A DNA stretch of 64,000 nucleotides from Enterobacterales bacterium (GCA_030949565.1 JAUZSK010000060.1:1-64000), one strand, 5' to 3'; counted from the stretch's first letter, positions 1-11,126 are shown. Notes: generated by a model not told the origin, from the letters alone. A program made the numbers and translations.

Positions 1-1119
1 ATGATCTGATGGCGTGTGCTTTGAACCGCCACGTAGGACATATTGATTGACCATAAACTTACCATTATATTCACCAATGGCGCCCTCAGCGGCTTTAAAC
101 CCAGGGTAGGCACAGTAGGCACTTGTGGTCCATTGCCATAAGCAGTTAAATATTTGTTCAATTTTAGAATTGGGATTTTCCTGGATAGAACGAGCGGCAG
201 TTTCCCATTCTTGCTCGGTGGCTAAGCGCATATTTTGACTAGCCGCATAGGCATTGGCCTCAAAATAGCTAATATGGCTTACCGGTTGCTCCCAATCTAT
301 CGGCAACAGTCCGGCAAGCGTGTAGTGATACCACCGATTGTCTTTTTTTAACCAATAAAGTGGCGCGCTAGTGTTGCTTTGTTTTATTTTTTGCCAAGCT
401 TCAGATAGCCAAAACTGAGGTGATTGATAGCCGCCTGCCTGTATAAATTGCAAATATTCGCCATTGGTGACTAAGCGAGAGGCAAACTTAAAGGGCTGTA
501 AATAAACTTGATGTGGTGGAGCTTCATTGTCAAAGTAAAAGCTTTCATTTTGATGGCCTATCGGATAGTTGCCTGCGGAAAACTCGATCCAAGACATGGT
601 CTTATTAGCATGGTCGATCGGGGTTTGATCAAAAACTGCCGGAAAACTTGGATTGAGATAAAAGCCGTGTTTTAGATCGGTCACCATTAATTCTTGATGC
701 TGTTGTTCGTGGTTGATCAGTAGCCGAATGAGTGGGCTAATACCACTCGCGTCTTTACCTTTACACTGCTCAAATAATTGTTGCATGGCTGCATCAACAT
801 ACTGTCGATAAGCAACAACTTGATTGATAGAGGGGCGGCTTAAACAACCTCTTTGTGCCCGTGGATATTGCTCACCTATGGCGTTATAGTAGGAGTTAAA
901 CAGATATTCAAATAATGCATCAAAGGGGCGATAATGGGCTAAGTAGGGTTTAAGGATAAAGGTCTCGAAGGCCCAGCTGGTATGCGCTAAGTGCCATTTA
1001 ACAGGTGACGTATCGGTCATTGACTGGATCTGCATGTCGTCTGCAGTCAGATTGGAACAAAAGTCTCGACTTGCTTGCCGGACATCCTTATAACTTTGGT
1101 TGAGCTGTGCGAGGATAAA
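1..1119 (-). CDS. egtB: EgtB-like ergothioneine biosynthesis enzyme, 3' end outside window
   Basis: EgtB is an iron-dependent sulfoxide synthase that joins trimethylhistidine to a thiol donor during ergothioneine synthesis. The reading frame runs off the left edge. An N-terminal DinB-like part shows WHLAHTSWAFETF and then NHEQQHQE, which matches the HX3HXE iron-ligand motif. A C-terminal formylglycine-generating-enzyme/sulfatase-modifying part shows EANAYAA, RLATEQEWE, LWQWT and VLRGGS. It lies just downstream of gcvP on the same strand but behind a terminator. The start is a problem: the frame opens after a TGA at 1120-1122, and the first in-frame ATG lies inside the conserved domain, while homologues have about 10-15 more residues. 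The 5' end may carry an indel or use a rare start. Family assignment is good; the start is unresolved. Confidence 0.82.
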
Positions 1120-1191
1120 TCACCTACCGCTGAAATCCAATTCTAGGTGACCTAATATACCACAATGGATAAAAATTTCATCCCTGTGATG

Positions 1192-1213
1192 AAAAAGCTA
1201 CCGATAAGGTAGC
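1192..1213 (-). terminator. Rho-independent terminator after gcvP
   Basis: Read on the minus strand this is GCTACC, a five-base loop, GGTAGC, then a run of five T. It sits directly after the gcvP stop and before egtB, so the two genes are probably transcribed separately or with partial read-through. Confidence 0.6.
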
Positions 1214-1226
1214 CTTAGTCGATTAT

Positions 1227-4103
1227 TTAGCGATATTCTTCCGGTGACGGGCAGCCACAATTAAGGTTTCTATCGCCATAAACATCGTCAATTCGGTTAA
1301 CACTAGGCCAAAATTTGCTATCAAGCGCACTTTTGGTCGGAAATAAACCCTGTTCAATGCTGTAGGGTCTATCCCAGTTGATTAGATCACGCTGTGTATG
1401 GGGGGCATTAACCAACGGGTTGTTATCCGCTGGCCATTGCCCAGATTTAACCTTTTTAGTTTCTCGCTTAATTGCAATCAAGGCATCAATAAAGCGGTCA
1501 AGCTCACTGAGTGGCTCACTTTCAGTGGGTTCAATCATAAAGGTCCCAGCCACTGGAAAAGACATGGTCGGCGCATGAAAGCCATAATCCATTAGACGTT
1601 TAGCAAAATCAACTTCGGTAATACCTGTATCGGCCTTTATAGGTCTTAAGTCGAGAATACACTCATGCGCGACCTTGTCGTTACGCCCACGATAAAGGAT
1701 TGGATAATGTTCGCTCAGTTTTTTGGTAAGGTAGTTTGCGCTTAAGAGCGCGGTTTGGGTGGATAAAGTCGCACCTTCACGGCCAAGCATTGCTAAATAC
1801 ATCCAAGTGATCGGTAACACGCCTGCGCTACCATAGGGTGCTGCTGAAACTGCGCCATTGCTGGCTTGGGTATTGGCTATTTTTGCTACACTGTGATTAG
1901 GTAAAAAAGGCTTTTAAATGAGCTTTAACGCCAATCGGACCAACGCCTGGACCGCCACCACCATGCGGAATAGCAAAGGTTTTATGCAGATTGAGGTGGG
2001 AAACGTCAGAGCCCATGATCCCGGGTGAGGTCAATCCCACTTGGGCATTCATATTGGCGCCATCCATATAAACCTGTCCGCCATGTTGGTGGATGAGATC
2101 GCAAATATCCATGATTGATTCTTCAAATACACCATGGGTCGATGGATAGGTAATCATCAAGCAGGAAAGATTATCCGACACTGCTTCTACCTGTTGTTTA
2201 AGATGCTCAAAATCCACATTGCCTTGATTATCACAATTAATGATCACGACTTTCATATTCGCCATTTGAGCGCTGGCTGGGTTGGTGCCGTGGGCGGAGC
2301 TGGGAATTAAGCAAATATTACGATGCCCTTGGTTTTGCGACTCGTGATAAGCGCGGATTGCTAGAAGGCCGGCATATTCACCCTGCGCACCGGAGTTAGG
2401 TTGCATAGAAACGGCGTCGTAGCCTGTCACTTGTGCTAACCATTGTTCTAGATCTTCAATTAGTGCTTGGTAGCCCTTGGTTTGTGAATTAGGTGCAAAA
2501 GGATGAATATTGGCAAATTCTGGCCAAGTAATAGGCATCATCTCTGAACTTGCATTGAGTTTCATGGTACAACTACCCAATGCAATCATAGCGTGAGTGA
2601 GGGATAGATCTTTATTTTCAAGGGATTTTAAGTAGCGCAACATTTGAGTTTCACTGTGATACTGATTAAATACTGGATGATTAAGTACCGCTGATTGTCG
2701 CTTTAAAGCCGCATCAAAGCCCAAGTTACTTTCAAGCTGTTTATCTAGCATAGCAAAATCGATAGATTGGTCATCTCCGGTAATAACACTGACTAGGGCC
2801 TGTAGGGCTTGTTCTGTTACTGTTTCATCCAGCGAGACACCGAGTCGTCCATTGCCATCAATTCGAATATTAATGTTGGCTTCAGCTTTTCTTGCCATTA
2901 TGTCATCACACTGGTCGCCACAGTCAAAAGTTAGGGTATCAAAATAGCTTTGGTTATGAATTTTAATGCCTTTATCGGTCAATATTCTAGCTAACATTGA
3001 AGTATAACGATGGATCCTGTTTGCGATCCGAGTTAATCCTTCTGGACCATGATAAATAGCGTAAAAAGCGGCAATATTGGCTAACAATACCTGCGCCGTA
3101 CAAATATTAGAGGTGGCTTTCTCACGACGAATATGCTGCTCGCGAGTTTGCATCGCCATACGCAATGCAGGGCGTTGTTGAGTATCCACGGAGACACCAA
3201 TGATGCGCCCTGGTATAGAACGTTTGAATTTATCTCGAGTAGCAAAAAAAAGCAGCATGCGGCCCTCCAAAGCCCATGGGGACGCCGAAACGTTGGCTTG
3301 ATCCTAGCACGATATCTGCGCCTAACTCACCGGGGGGAGTCAATAATACGAGGCTCATTATATCTGCGGCGACCACTACAATGGCTTTATTTTGGGCCAA
3401 GCCTTGAATTATCGGCGCCAAATCACGAACCTCGCCAAAGCGGTCAGTGTATTGAATAAAGGCACCAAAAACGTCGTGTTGATTGGCCTGTTGAGGATCG
3501 CCAATGATCAGATCAAATCCATAGGTTTTGGCGCGGGTTTTGATCACATCAATGGTTTGAGCAAAGGCATTTTGATCAACAAAAAATTGATTAGATTTTT
3601 TTATTTTTAGATACTCGTTTAGCCATCGCCATAGCTTCCGCAGCGGCAGTTGCTTCGTCTAAAAGCGATGCACTTGCCAATTCCATAGCCGTTAAGTCCA
3701 TGGTCATCTGTTGAAAGCTAATGATAGCCTCTAACCGACCTTGGGCTATTTCTGGTTGGTATGGTGTATAAGCTGTATACCAACCGGGATTTTCAAGTAC
3801 ATTGCGTAGTATGACGCTAGGGGTGATACAGGGGTAGTAGCCCATACCAATGTAGTTATCACAGAGTTGGTTTTTATCGGCCATTGCACGTATATCGTCT
3901 AGCGCTTGTTGTTCACTGCGTGCTGTAGGTAACTTAAGATCAGCAGTTAACCTTATTTTATTCGGAATGGTCTGGCTGATCAGATCATCGAGCGATTTTA
4001 GCCCCAATTCAGCCAGCATGGCTTGTCGATCGTCGAGATTAGGTCCGATGTGGCGTTGGCTGAACTCTTGTGGGTTTTGTAGCTGCAGTAAATTTTGTGT
4101 CAT
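1227..4103 (-). CDS. gcvP: Glycine dehydrogenase (decarboxylating), P protein; three frame breaks
   Basis: GcvP is the PLP-dependent P protein of the glycine cleavage system. It decarboxylates glycine and passes the aminomethyl group to the lipoyl arm of GcvH. The N-terminal half starts [11 protein letters not shown] and includes QRHIGP; the C-terminal half has the PLP-lysine motif [17 protein letters not shown]. The frame is broken at three mononucleotide runs: T7 at 3596-3602, A8 at 3244-3251 and A6 at 1903-1908 (plus-strand view). Removing one base from each gives 957 residues, the length of the E. coli protein, with good conservation across all joins. The ATG at 4103 is preferred over an in-frame TTG four codons upstream. 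gcvH and gcvT lie upstream on the same strand. I infer one intact gene with three sequence errors; a genuine pseudogene is less likely. Confidence 0.9.
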
Positions 4104-4230
4104 GGTTGATCTCAATGTCTAGCTGATTCTATGGTTGCACTAATAATCGATGCAAGCAGTGGTTTAATGGCGATTAATGGGTGTATAAACTGACTAGTTT
4201 TAACAATAGACTAAGCCCACTCGTTAAAAT

Positions 4231-4257
4231 AAAAAGCCCCAAATAGATTTGAGGCTT
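4231..4257 (-). terminator. Terminator hairpin between gcvH and gcvP
   Basis: On the minus strand AAGCCTCAAA, a four-base loop, TTTGGGGCTT (one G-T pair) is followed by TTTTATTTT. It lies after gcvH and before gcvP, so P-protein levels could be set separately from GcvT and GcvH. Confidence 0.6.
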
Positions 4258-4300
4258 GGTACTTAGGTTAATTTTACTTTTGCCAAAATAGTTTTAAAAA

Positions 4301-4687
4301 TTAGTCATCAATCTCATTTTGATAGGACTCTGCATCAAGCAAGCCTTCAAGTTCTGATGGTTCGGACGGTTGCATTTTAAACATCCAACCGTCATCGTAG
4401 GGTGATGAATTGACAATTTCCGGTGTATCGACCAGATCTTCATTGACTGCAATAATAGTTCCTGAGAGCGGAGCGTATATATCGGAGGCGGCTTTAACCG
4501 ATTCAACGACGGCGATTTCATCTTCTAATGCTACTTCACTGTCAATATCAGGAAGCTCGATAAATACCACATCACCTAATAGCTCTTGTGCGTGATCGGT
4601 AATACCAATGGTGACGCTGCCGTCATCTTCTTCTCTAATCCACTCATGGGAACTGATATATTTTAAATCACTTGGAACGTTACTCAT
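4301..4687 (-). CDS. gcvH: Glycine cleavage system H protein
   Basis: This is the lipoyl carrier protein that shuttles the methylamine group from GcvP to GcvT. The 128-residue length is normal for the family. The lipoylated lysine is K65 in the motif [10 protein letters not shown], and the N-terminal SSHEWI and [15 protein letters not shown] stretches are typical. It lies 71 bases downstream of gcvT on the same strand and is followed by a terminator before gcvP. The frame is intact, unlike gcvP. The acidic C-terminus is ordinary for H proteins. Confidence 0.97.
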   Translation of the reverse strand: MSNVPSDLKYISSHEWIREEDDGSVTIGITDHAQELLGDVVFIELPDIDSEVALEDEIAVVESVKAASDIYAPLSGTIIAVNEDLVDTPEIVNSSPYDDGWMFKMQPSEPSELEGLLDAESYQNEIDD

Positions 4688-4758
4688 TAGCTCTCCCCGT
4701 TTAATTGTGCTATTTGCGTTTTCAATTAATCAACAATTTAAATTTGAATGTGTCTATT

Positions 4759-5865
4759 TTACACCAAAGCTTGGCCGTTGCGAACAAAAGAAGGCTTGAC
4801 CACCTTAACTTCAGCCAGTTTACCGCGGATCTCTACCATGGCTTTTTCACCAATGCTTTTAGGCACTCGGGCAATGGCGATACTTTGCTTGAGAGTCGGA
4901 GACATGGTTCCGCTGGTCACTTCACCGATATTATCAGCATTTTGTTGATCAGTATCGGCATCTAGTATCACTTTCATGTGTGATCGGATCACGCCGCGCC
5001 CTTGTAGCACTAGACCCACCAGTTTTTGTTTCACGCCTTGCTCTTTTTGTTGCAAAAGAGCGCTTTTACCAATAAAATCCCGTTCGGCGGGCTGCCAGGC
5101 AATGGTCCATGCCATATTAGCTTCTAATGGTGACGTGTTTTCGTCCATTTCATTACCGTAAAGGTTCATACCTGCTTCTAACCTTAAGGTATCTCTTGAA
5201 CCTAAACCACAGGGCCTTACATGGTTTTTAAGCAATTGATGCCAAAATTCAGCGGCTTGCGCTGCCGGCACCATGATTTCATAACCTTGTTCACCGGTGT
5301 ATCCAGTTCGTGCAATAAAAAGACCTTCGCTTTCTACCGCAAAAAACACACCTAAACCTACCACTGCTTGTTGTTGAACTTGTGACAAAATCTGATTAGT
5401 TTTACTAATGGCATTTGGACCTTGCACAGCGAGCATGGCATAGTCGGTGTTATGGCTGACGCTAACCTTAAAGTTGCTGCCAATTTTTTGCATCCAGGCG
5501 AGGTCTTTGTCTCTAGTGGAAGCATTAACAACCACTCGATAGTCGTTATCAGATAAATAATATACAATTAAATCATCGATCACGCCACCTTGTTCATTGA
5601 GCATACCGCTATACAAGGCTTTGCCTTTTTCGGTCAGTTTATCGACATCATTAGCTAACAGGTATCTTAGATAGTTTTTGGCTTCAATCCCTTTGACTTC
5701 CACTAAGGTCATATGAGAGACATCAAACATTCCTGCGTCTTGGCGAACGGCATGATGCTCTTCCATTTGAGAGCCATAATGAAGCGGCATATCCCAGCCG
5801 CCAAAATCAACAATTTTGGCCTCAGCATCGAGGTGGCACTGATAAAACGGTGTTTTTTGACCCAT
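4759..5865 (-). CDS. gcvT: Aminomethyltransferase, glycine cleavage T protein
   Basis: GcvT releases ammonia from the H-protein intermediate and transfers the one-carbon unit to tetrahydrofolate. The 368-residue protein starts [19 protein letters not shown] and contains [34 protein letters not shown] and [17 protein letters not shown], all hallmark T-protein segments; the folate-binding fold covers residues 1 to about 265 and a C-terminal barrel the rest. It is the first gene of the gcvT-gcvH-gcvP set. I looked for a glycine riboswitch in the 150 bases upstream and saw no convincing one. Confidence 0.97.
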   Translation of the reverse strand: MGQKTPFYQCHLDAEAKIVDFGGWDMPLHYGSQMEEHHAVRQDAGMFDVSHMTLVEVKGIEAKNYLRYLLANDVDKLTEKGKALYSGMLNEQGGVIDDLIVYYLSDNDYRVVVNASTRDKDLAWMQKIGSNFKVSVSHNTDYAMLAVQGPNAISKTNQILSQVQQQAVVGLGVFFAVESEGLFIARTGYTGEQGYEIMVPAAQAAEFWHQLLKNHVRPCGLGSRDTLRLEAGMNLYGNEMDENTSPLEANMAWTIAWQPAERDFIGKSALLQQKEQGVKQKLVGLVLQGRGVIRSHMKVILDADTDQQNADNIGEVTSGTMSPTLKQSIAIARVPKSIGEKAMVEIRGKLAEVKVVKPSFVRNGQALV

Positions 5866-6030
5866 GATTGGCTTCCTAACGCTGGTCGTATAACAAACAG
5901 TTCAGTGATTACGACGGGCTAATAATGGCGCGGATTATACCCCTGTCTTGAGGTTTTGAGAAGCTAAGTCAATAGTATTTTTAACTATTTAGAAGGCCGA
6001 GTTGCACCATTTTTGAGTTTTTTGCATGGC

Positions 6031-6447
6031 TTACCAGCTTCCAACACTAGGCATGTCTAGCCAAGGTTGCGCAGGTTGCAGTGCTTCACCGGCCTGCAGA
6101 AGTTCAATAGAGATATTGTTAGGATCTTTAACAAAGGCCATTCGACCATCTTTTGGGGGCCTTAATATTGTCACGCCAGTGGATTGTAAGTGGTGACAAA
6201 GCTGGTATATATCGTCTACTTCAAAGGCTAAGTGCCCGAATTGATCGCCGCCAGTATAGGGCTTCTCATCCCAGTTATAGGTTAGTTCGATGAGCGGCGC
6301 AGTGGCATTTTCACCGATAAAATAGAGGGTGAATCGCCCTGCTTCTACCTTTTTCTCTCGGATCAAGTTTAAGCCCAATCCCTGACAATAAAAATCAATG
6401 GATTGCTGGGGGCAGTTGGTACGAATCATAGCATGCAAATATTTCAT
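6031..6447 (-). CDS. gloA: Lactoylglutathione lyase (glyoxalase I)
   Basis: Glyoxalase I converts the hemithioacetal of methylglyoxal and glutathione to S-lactoylglutathione. With the ATG at 6447 the protein is 138 residues, close to the 135 of E. coli GloA. The four metal-ligand positions are visible: H5 in MKYLHAM, E in PLIELTYN, H in FGHLAFEVDD and E in ISIELLQ. The longer frame starting at 6507 adds 20 residues that overlap the fxsA 3' end and match nothing in the family, so I chose the internal ATG. Transcription is from the fxsA side, 19 bases upstream. Confidence 0.93.
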   Translation of the reverse strand: MKYLHAMIRTNCPQQSIDFYCQGLGLNLIREKKVEAGRFTLYFIGENATAPLIELTYNWDEKPYTGGDQFGHLAFEVDDIYQLCHHLQSTGVTILRPPKDGRMAFVKDPNNISIELLQAGEALQPAQPWLDMPSVGSW

Positions 6448-6466
6448 GGTAATGAACCTATTAATG

Positions 6467-6940
6467 TCACTCGGGGGATGAGCTTTTATCTTCAAACTCA
6501 CCTTCAACGGTGCGCCCAGAAATCGAATCTTGGCTTTGAGGATAACCTTGTCGACTGGCTTCAGCTTGATAAAAGTGGCTGTTACTGGTTGTTTTTAATG
6601 CAATAAACCGGACTGAAAGGAGCTCTCTAACTTTGGGTATCATCAGCAAAAAACCGATACTATCAGTGACGAAGCCTGGTGTTAATAACAAGCCTCCCGC
6701 AAACAGAAGTTGCGCAGCTGAGGCCATTTCAATGGCTGGAACTCGTCCCGATTGAATGCTGAGTTGAATATCATGCCAAGCCTTAAAACCTTGTTGTTTG
6801 AGTAGGTTCACACCTAAAATAGCAGTAACAAAGACAATAACCAATGTTAAACCCAGCCCTAATTGCTCCCCCACTTGAATAAATACCGCAATTTCCACAA
6901 TAGGGACTAAAATAAAAAGTAGTAAAAGGATTCGAAACAT
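6467..6940 (-). CDS. fxsA: FxsA family membrane protein
   Basis: This small cytoplasmic membrane protein has 157 residues. Its N-terminal hydrophobic segment runs FRILLLLFILVPIVEIAVFIQVG, followed by a second around LTLVIVFVTAILGVNLL. Then comes the conserved ALEMA-like SGRVPAIEMASAAQLLFAGGLLLTPGFVTD segment and a charged, serine-rich tail. This matches FxsA, named for suppressing phage T7 exclusion by F plasmids when overexpressed; its normal role is not settled. It is 19 bases upstream of gloA on the same strand. Confidence 0.9.
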   Translation of the reverse strand: MFRILLLLFILVPIVEIAVFIQVGEQLGLGLTLVIVFVTAILGVNLLKQQGFKAWHDIQLSIQSGRVPAIEMASAAQLLFAGGLLLTPGFVTDSIGFLLMIPKVRELLSVRFIALKTTSNSHFYQAEASRQGYPQSQDSISGRTVEGEFEDKSSSPE

Positions 6941-7190
6941 GAGATTTCTCAGATAAATGGGTTAAAGCCGATCGAATGCTGTGCATCATCTATTTTCTGC
7001 AAGAGGATTCACACTTATGACTGCGGTGCTTGAACTATAATGGCGTTTTAGTTAGCGCTTTTCAAGCGATAAGGCGCTTAAATAGACTCTAGCGCTTCAA
7101 GTAAAGGTTACAAATTGTGTTTTTGAGCGGTTTACCTGCTTTGGTCTAGGATTTTCCGAATAATTGGTTTGATAGTTGGACAGTAAAAAA

Positions 7191-8896
7191 ATGAGCAAAA
7201 CACAGCAAAGTGAGCATCAAATTACTCATGCAGTACAGCGCCAGTTTTTACGGCGAACCCCCATAAAGCTCAAGCAATTCGCTCGTTTAATCGACGATAT
7301 GATTGAGCAAAAAGTCGATGAACTCAGAATAAAAGCACTGCTTTCCCAAGTCACTAAAACGCGTGAAGTTTGCTTAACGCAAGGCTATGACTCGACCGCT
7401 CGTTGCTTAACCAATTGGTGTCACAGCTTTCGAAGAACTTTGATTCTTTAGAGTCTCAATATCCACTTTTAAGACGCTTAGGTCGACGGCTTTTAACTCA
7501 CTGCGAAAAAATACAGCTGGGTGTTAAACCCCAGTCTGAAAAACCGGCAGTGCTGGAGCCTCCAAAGAACACAGGATCAGATCTTGAAAAGGTGATCGAA
7601 GAGCAGGGTGGTACGCCTCCTTTTGCCTCATACGGAGACAAGGGGCAATTAATTTTTGTGGAAAACACACCCGAGGTGAATGAGGAATTTTGCAAGCCCT
7701 TTGCGTCGCTGGGTATTGATACAGCTATCGTTAAAGATTTACCAGCGGCGATAAAATTAGTCAGTGAAGATAGCGATAGTATTATTGTTGCGGGATTAGA
7801 TTTGGTTGAGGATAAAGATGTCCAACCAGATGATGTTGTTGAAGAAAATGGTATTCCACTTATTTTTATTGCGGATGAGGATAATCAAAAGAATAGGGCT
7901 AAGGCGATTCGTAATGGTGGTACAGGTTTTATCATAACACCGGTATCAGTTGCTTCACTTTGTGAGCAAATCGAACGGCTACATGATTTACATATCGATA
8001 CACATCGACGTATCTTGGTCATGGAAGATTCAAAAGCTCAGGCTCGATATTATGAAAAAGTGTTAATGAAGGGACCTTTTGATGTGCTAGTGGTCAATGA
8101 TCCGGACGTATTGTTAGAAGCGTTACGAGGGTTTGATCCGGAAACTGTATTGATGGATATGCAGATGCCAGGCTCTTCGGGAGTTGAACTGACCAAAATG
8201 ATCCGACAAATGCCGCGTTATGCACATTTGCCCATTATTTTTCTGTCAGCGGAAGAGAATATGCGCAAGCAGAATCAGGCGTTGATGTCAGGTGGTACGG
8301 CATTTATTGTTAAACCCGTAGAAAAAGAGCAGTTGATGTTTATGACTGAACTCTACACACAGCGATTTAGGGATTTAAGCCCACAGATTGAGGTTAATCC
8401 TGACACTAACCTACTTTACAGCCCACAATTTATGCAAATGATAGCGGTTGAAACTGCCCGAATGACCCGCAGTGCGAGTACAATTGCGCTGGCTATTGTT
8501 CATTTGGATGATTCAGAAAATTTCTCATCCGACGCTAATTATTCTTTTCTGAACAATGCGATCCAACATTTAGCGGGTCTTTTGCGTCAAAGGCTGCGTA
8601 AAACCGATATAATCGGCCATTTAAGTCGTGGTAGACTGGCAGTTATTTTAACTTCAGGACAACATCCTGATTGGTTGGAGATACTAAAAGATGTTCAACA
8701 GCAGTTTGCAAAGTTGCCTTTCTCATTAAGGAATGAAGATAAACACCTTAGCGTCAGTATCGGTGTTTCAGAATTAGCAACCAAGGATAATGCCCATAAA
8801 TGGCTAGAAAAAAGTCGTGACGCACTATCAATTGCACTAGCAGATGGATCTTCTGGCATTCATTTTGCGACAGCTTCTAGCAAAGTAGTTGAGTAA
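7191..8896 (+). CDS. Response regulator with two receiver domains and a degenerate GGDEF domain; one frame break
   Basis: The gene is split at 7403-7404, where one extra T would join the halves into about 568 residues. Residues 1-85 are a charged alpha-helical region with no domain I can name. Residues about 135-250 form a receiver-like fold without a clear phospho-acceptor. Residues about 270-390 form a good receiver domain (ILVMEDS, LMDMQMPGSSG with the acceptor Asp, FIVKPVEK). The last 170 residues have a GGDEF-like fold, but the signature is HLSRGRLAVIL instead of RxGGDEF, so catalysis is unlikely. The ATG at 7191 is preferred over an in-frame TTG at 7176. It could be an output or scaffold protein in c-di-GMP or phosphorelay signalling. 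Partner unknown. Confidence 0.8.
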
Positions 8897-9079
8897 GCCA
8901 TCGCTATAAGCTAGTTTACCGGACTAGATCACTTATTTTGGTGACTAAAGGTGCAACTTTTATTAACGCGGTTAGTCCAATTTTAAACTACATTGCTGCT
9001 AAGACATCGTGGTTAATCTTTTATTAATCTGTTAAATCGGCTTGTTTTAAAGTCATACTTATTTTTACTGAGAAATTAA

Positions 9080-11017
9080 ATGAAAAAATTCATCTATTTT
9101 AGTTTGTTGTTATGGATTACTCTGCTTCAATCACCAATAGTGTCAGCCGAAGAGGCGATTTCTTCGTCTCTGTTTGGAAATGATTCCGAATTCTTAGATG
9201 TTGATGAAGCCTTTATCCTTTCCACTGATTTATTAGATGATCAAATTATCGTCAAGGTGAAAATTGCCGATAATTATTATTTGTACCGCAGCCGATTTGC
9301 TTTTGACGCTAAGGGAGCAACGCTGGGCAAGCCTTATATACCTGATGGTAAGAAAAAACATGATCAATACCTAGGCGATGTGGAGGTTTATTATCACACG
9401 ATAGAAATTAGTGTGCCCTTTGTTTATCAGGATAGCAGTGACAAGAGTTTTGACTTTATCTTTGAATATCAAGGCTGTGCCGATGCGGGGCTTTGCTATC
9501 CGCCGGAAGAAAAAACCTTTGAAATTCGTAACGCTCAAATTATTACTCCAAAAGCTATCGGTGAACTACTTTCAAGTCAGTCCAATCCCTTTGCCAGCTC
9601 TTCCGAAGCGCCCGCGAGGCCCTTATTTGCTACGCAAGCAAAAGAAACTCCTGCCAAACAAGAGACTAAAACTTCAACTTTCGTTCCAGAACAAGAAAAA
9701 GTTTCCAATCTATTAGCCAATAAAAGTCTCTTTGAAATCGTGATAACCATGGTTTTAATTGGTATTGGTCTTGCTTTTACACCTTGCGTATTGCCGATGG
9801 TGCCCATTTTGTCTTCCATTATTGTTGGTCAAGGCAAAAAGGTGACCACTGGGCGATCCTTTGCGCTATCTCTAACCTATACACAAGCGATGGCAATTCC
9901 TTTTGCCGGATTAGGTTTGTTGGTTGGTGGCGCCAGTCAAATTTTTGGATTAGATATTAATTCTAATAGCTTTCAATCGCCTTATTTTGTAATACCTGCC
10001 GCCTTAATGTTCTTAGCACTTTCTTTGTCAATGTTTGGTTTTTATGAACTACAATTGCCGGCTGGAATGCGTAATAAATTATCTAACCTATCCAATGATC
10101 AGAAAGGCGGTACGCTAGTGGGCGCTGCGATCATGGGTGCTTTATCAGCCTTAGTTGTTTCACCTTGCGTGACTGTTCCGGTGGCAGGAATCTTACTGTA
10201 TATCGCGACAACAAAGGATATGCTCATTGGCGGTGTAGCGCTCTACTCGCTGGCAATCGGTATGGGAATCCCGTTATTACTTGTCGGTGTGGGTGGCGGT
10301 AAACTATTACCCAAAGCCGGCGGTTGGATGAATGCCGTGAAAGCTGCCTTTGGTGTAGCAATGATTGCTATGGCGCTATACATTTCAAAGCACCTGATCC
10401 CTGATATGCTTAATATGACCTTATGGTCGCTGCTATTGATTGTCACCGCAACCTATATGGGGGCCTTGTCAGTGGTGCAAACTAACGCGGCGAAATTTTG
10501 GAAAGGGATTGGCTTAGTTATTTTTGCTTATGGCTTATTGCTTTTGATTGGTGCGGGAATGGGAAACCACGATTTATTAAAGCCTCTTAAAGGGCTCAGT
10601 CTATCACAGGGCAACGCAAGTAAGGCATCCATGCAAGTCGATACCAGTCATTTTATCAGAGTTAAAACCATTGCTGATGTAGAGCGACAGTTAATGGCGG
10701 CTAAAGCCAGCGGACAAAATGTGATGTTTGATTTTTTCGCCGAAAGCTGTACCGCTTGTTATGAATTTGAAGAAAAGGTTTTCTCACATCCAATGGTCAT
10801 AGCAACTCTTTCAAATACTATTTTAATTCAAGCCGATGTGACAGCTAATGATGAACAAGATAAAGCGTTGATGAAACATTTTTCAGTCAAAGGTCTGCCG
10901 AGCATTTTATTATTTGATAAAAATGGATTTGAAGATCACCGCTTAAGAGCTATTGGTTTTGAAGAAGCCGAGGTTTTTGTGCAGCGTTTAGAGGCAGCTT
11001 TTACTGCTAATTTATAA
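9080..11017 (+). CDS. dsbD: Thiol:disulfide interchange protein DsbD
   Basis: DsbD carries electrons from cytoplasmic thioredoxin across the inner membrane to periplasmic DsbC, DsbG and cytochrome c maturation proteins. The 645-residue protein has a signal peptide (residues 1-23), a periplasmic alpha domain with the cysteine pair in YQGCADAGLCYPP, and a membrane domain of eight helices with the redox cysteines in FTPCVLPM and VSPCVTVP. A C-terminal thioredoxin-like gamma domain carries ESCTACYEFE. All six catalytic cysteines are present. It stands alone, with a terminator downstream. A DsbA-like protein occurs at 47.4 kb. Confidence 0.96.
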   Translation: MKKFIYFSLLLWITLLQSPIVSAEEAISSSLFGNDSEFLDVDEAFILSTDLLDDQIIVKVKIADNYYLYRSRFAFDAKGATLGKPYIPDGKKKHDQYLGDVEVYYHTIEISVPFVYQDSSDKSFDFIFEYQGCADAGLCYPPEEKTFEIRNAQIITPKAIGELLSSQSNPFASSSEAPARPLFATQAKETPAKQETKTSTFVPEQEKVSNLLANKSLFEIVITMVLIGIGLAFTPCVLPMVPILSSIIVGQGKKVTTGRSFALSLTYTQAMAIPFAGLGLLVGGASQIFGLDINSNSFQSPYFVIPAALMFLALSLSMFGFYELQLPAGMRNKLSNLSNDQKGGTLVGAAIMGALSALVVSPCVTVPVAGILLYIATTKDMLIGGVALYSLAIGMGIPLLLVGVGGGKLLPKAGGWMNAVKAAFGVAMIAMALYISKHLIPDMLNMTLWSLLLIVTATYMGALSVVQTNAAKFWKGIGLVIFAYGLLLLIGAGMGNHDLLKPLKGLSLSQGNASKASMQVDTSHFIRVKTIADVERQLMAAKASGQNVMFDFFAESCTACYEFEEKVFSHPMVIATLSNTILIQADVTANDEQDKALMKHFSVKGLPSILLFDKNGFEDHRLRAIGFEEAEVFVQRLEAAFTANL

Positions 11018-11126
11018 ACTCTTCTGTTATTAAAGCATTCACCGCTGTTTTGTTTTTAACTATGACAAGCCGGATCTAGTGATAGATCCTGGCGCCAAAG
11101 AGACTTCAAGCCTTGCAAGATCCTTA

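Noticed and set aside
1378-1595. Plus-strand frames inside gcvP and similar opposite-strand frames throughout
   Set aside because: They are shadows of well-supported genes on the other strand, without ribosome sites or family similarity.
5866-6030. Glycine riboswitch upstream of gcvT
   Set aside because: No paired aptamer-like conserved segments or purine-rich GGAGAG/GCCGAAG pattern could be found in either orientation.
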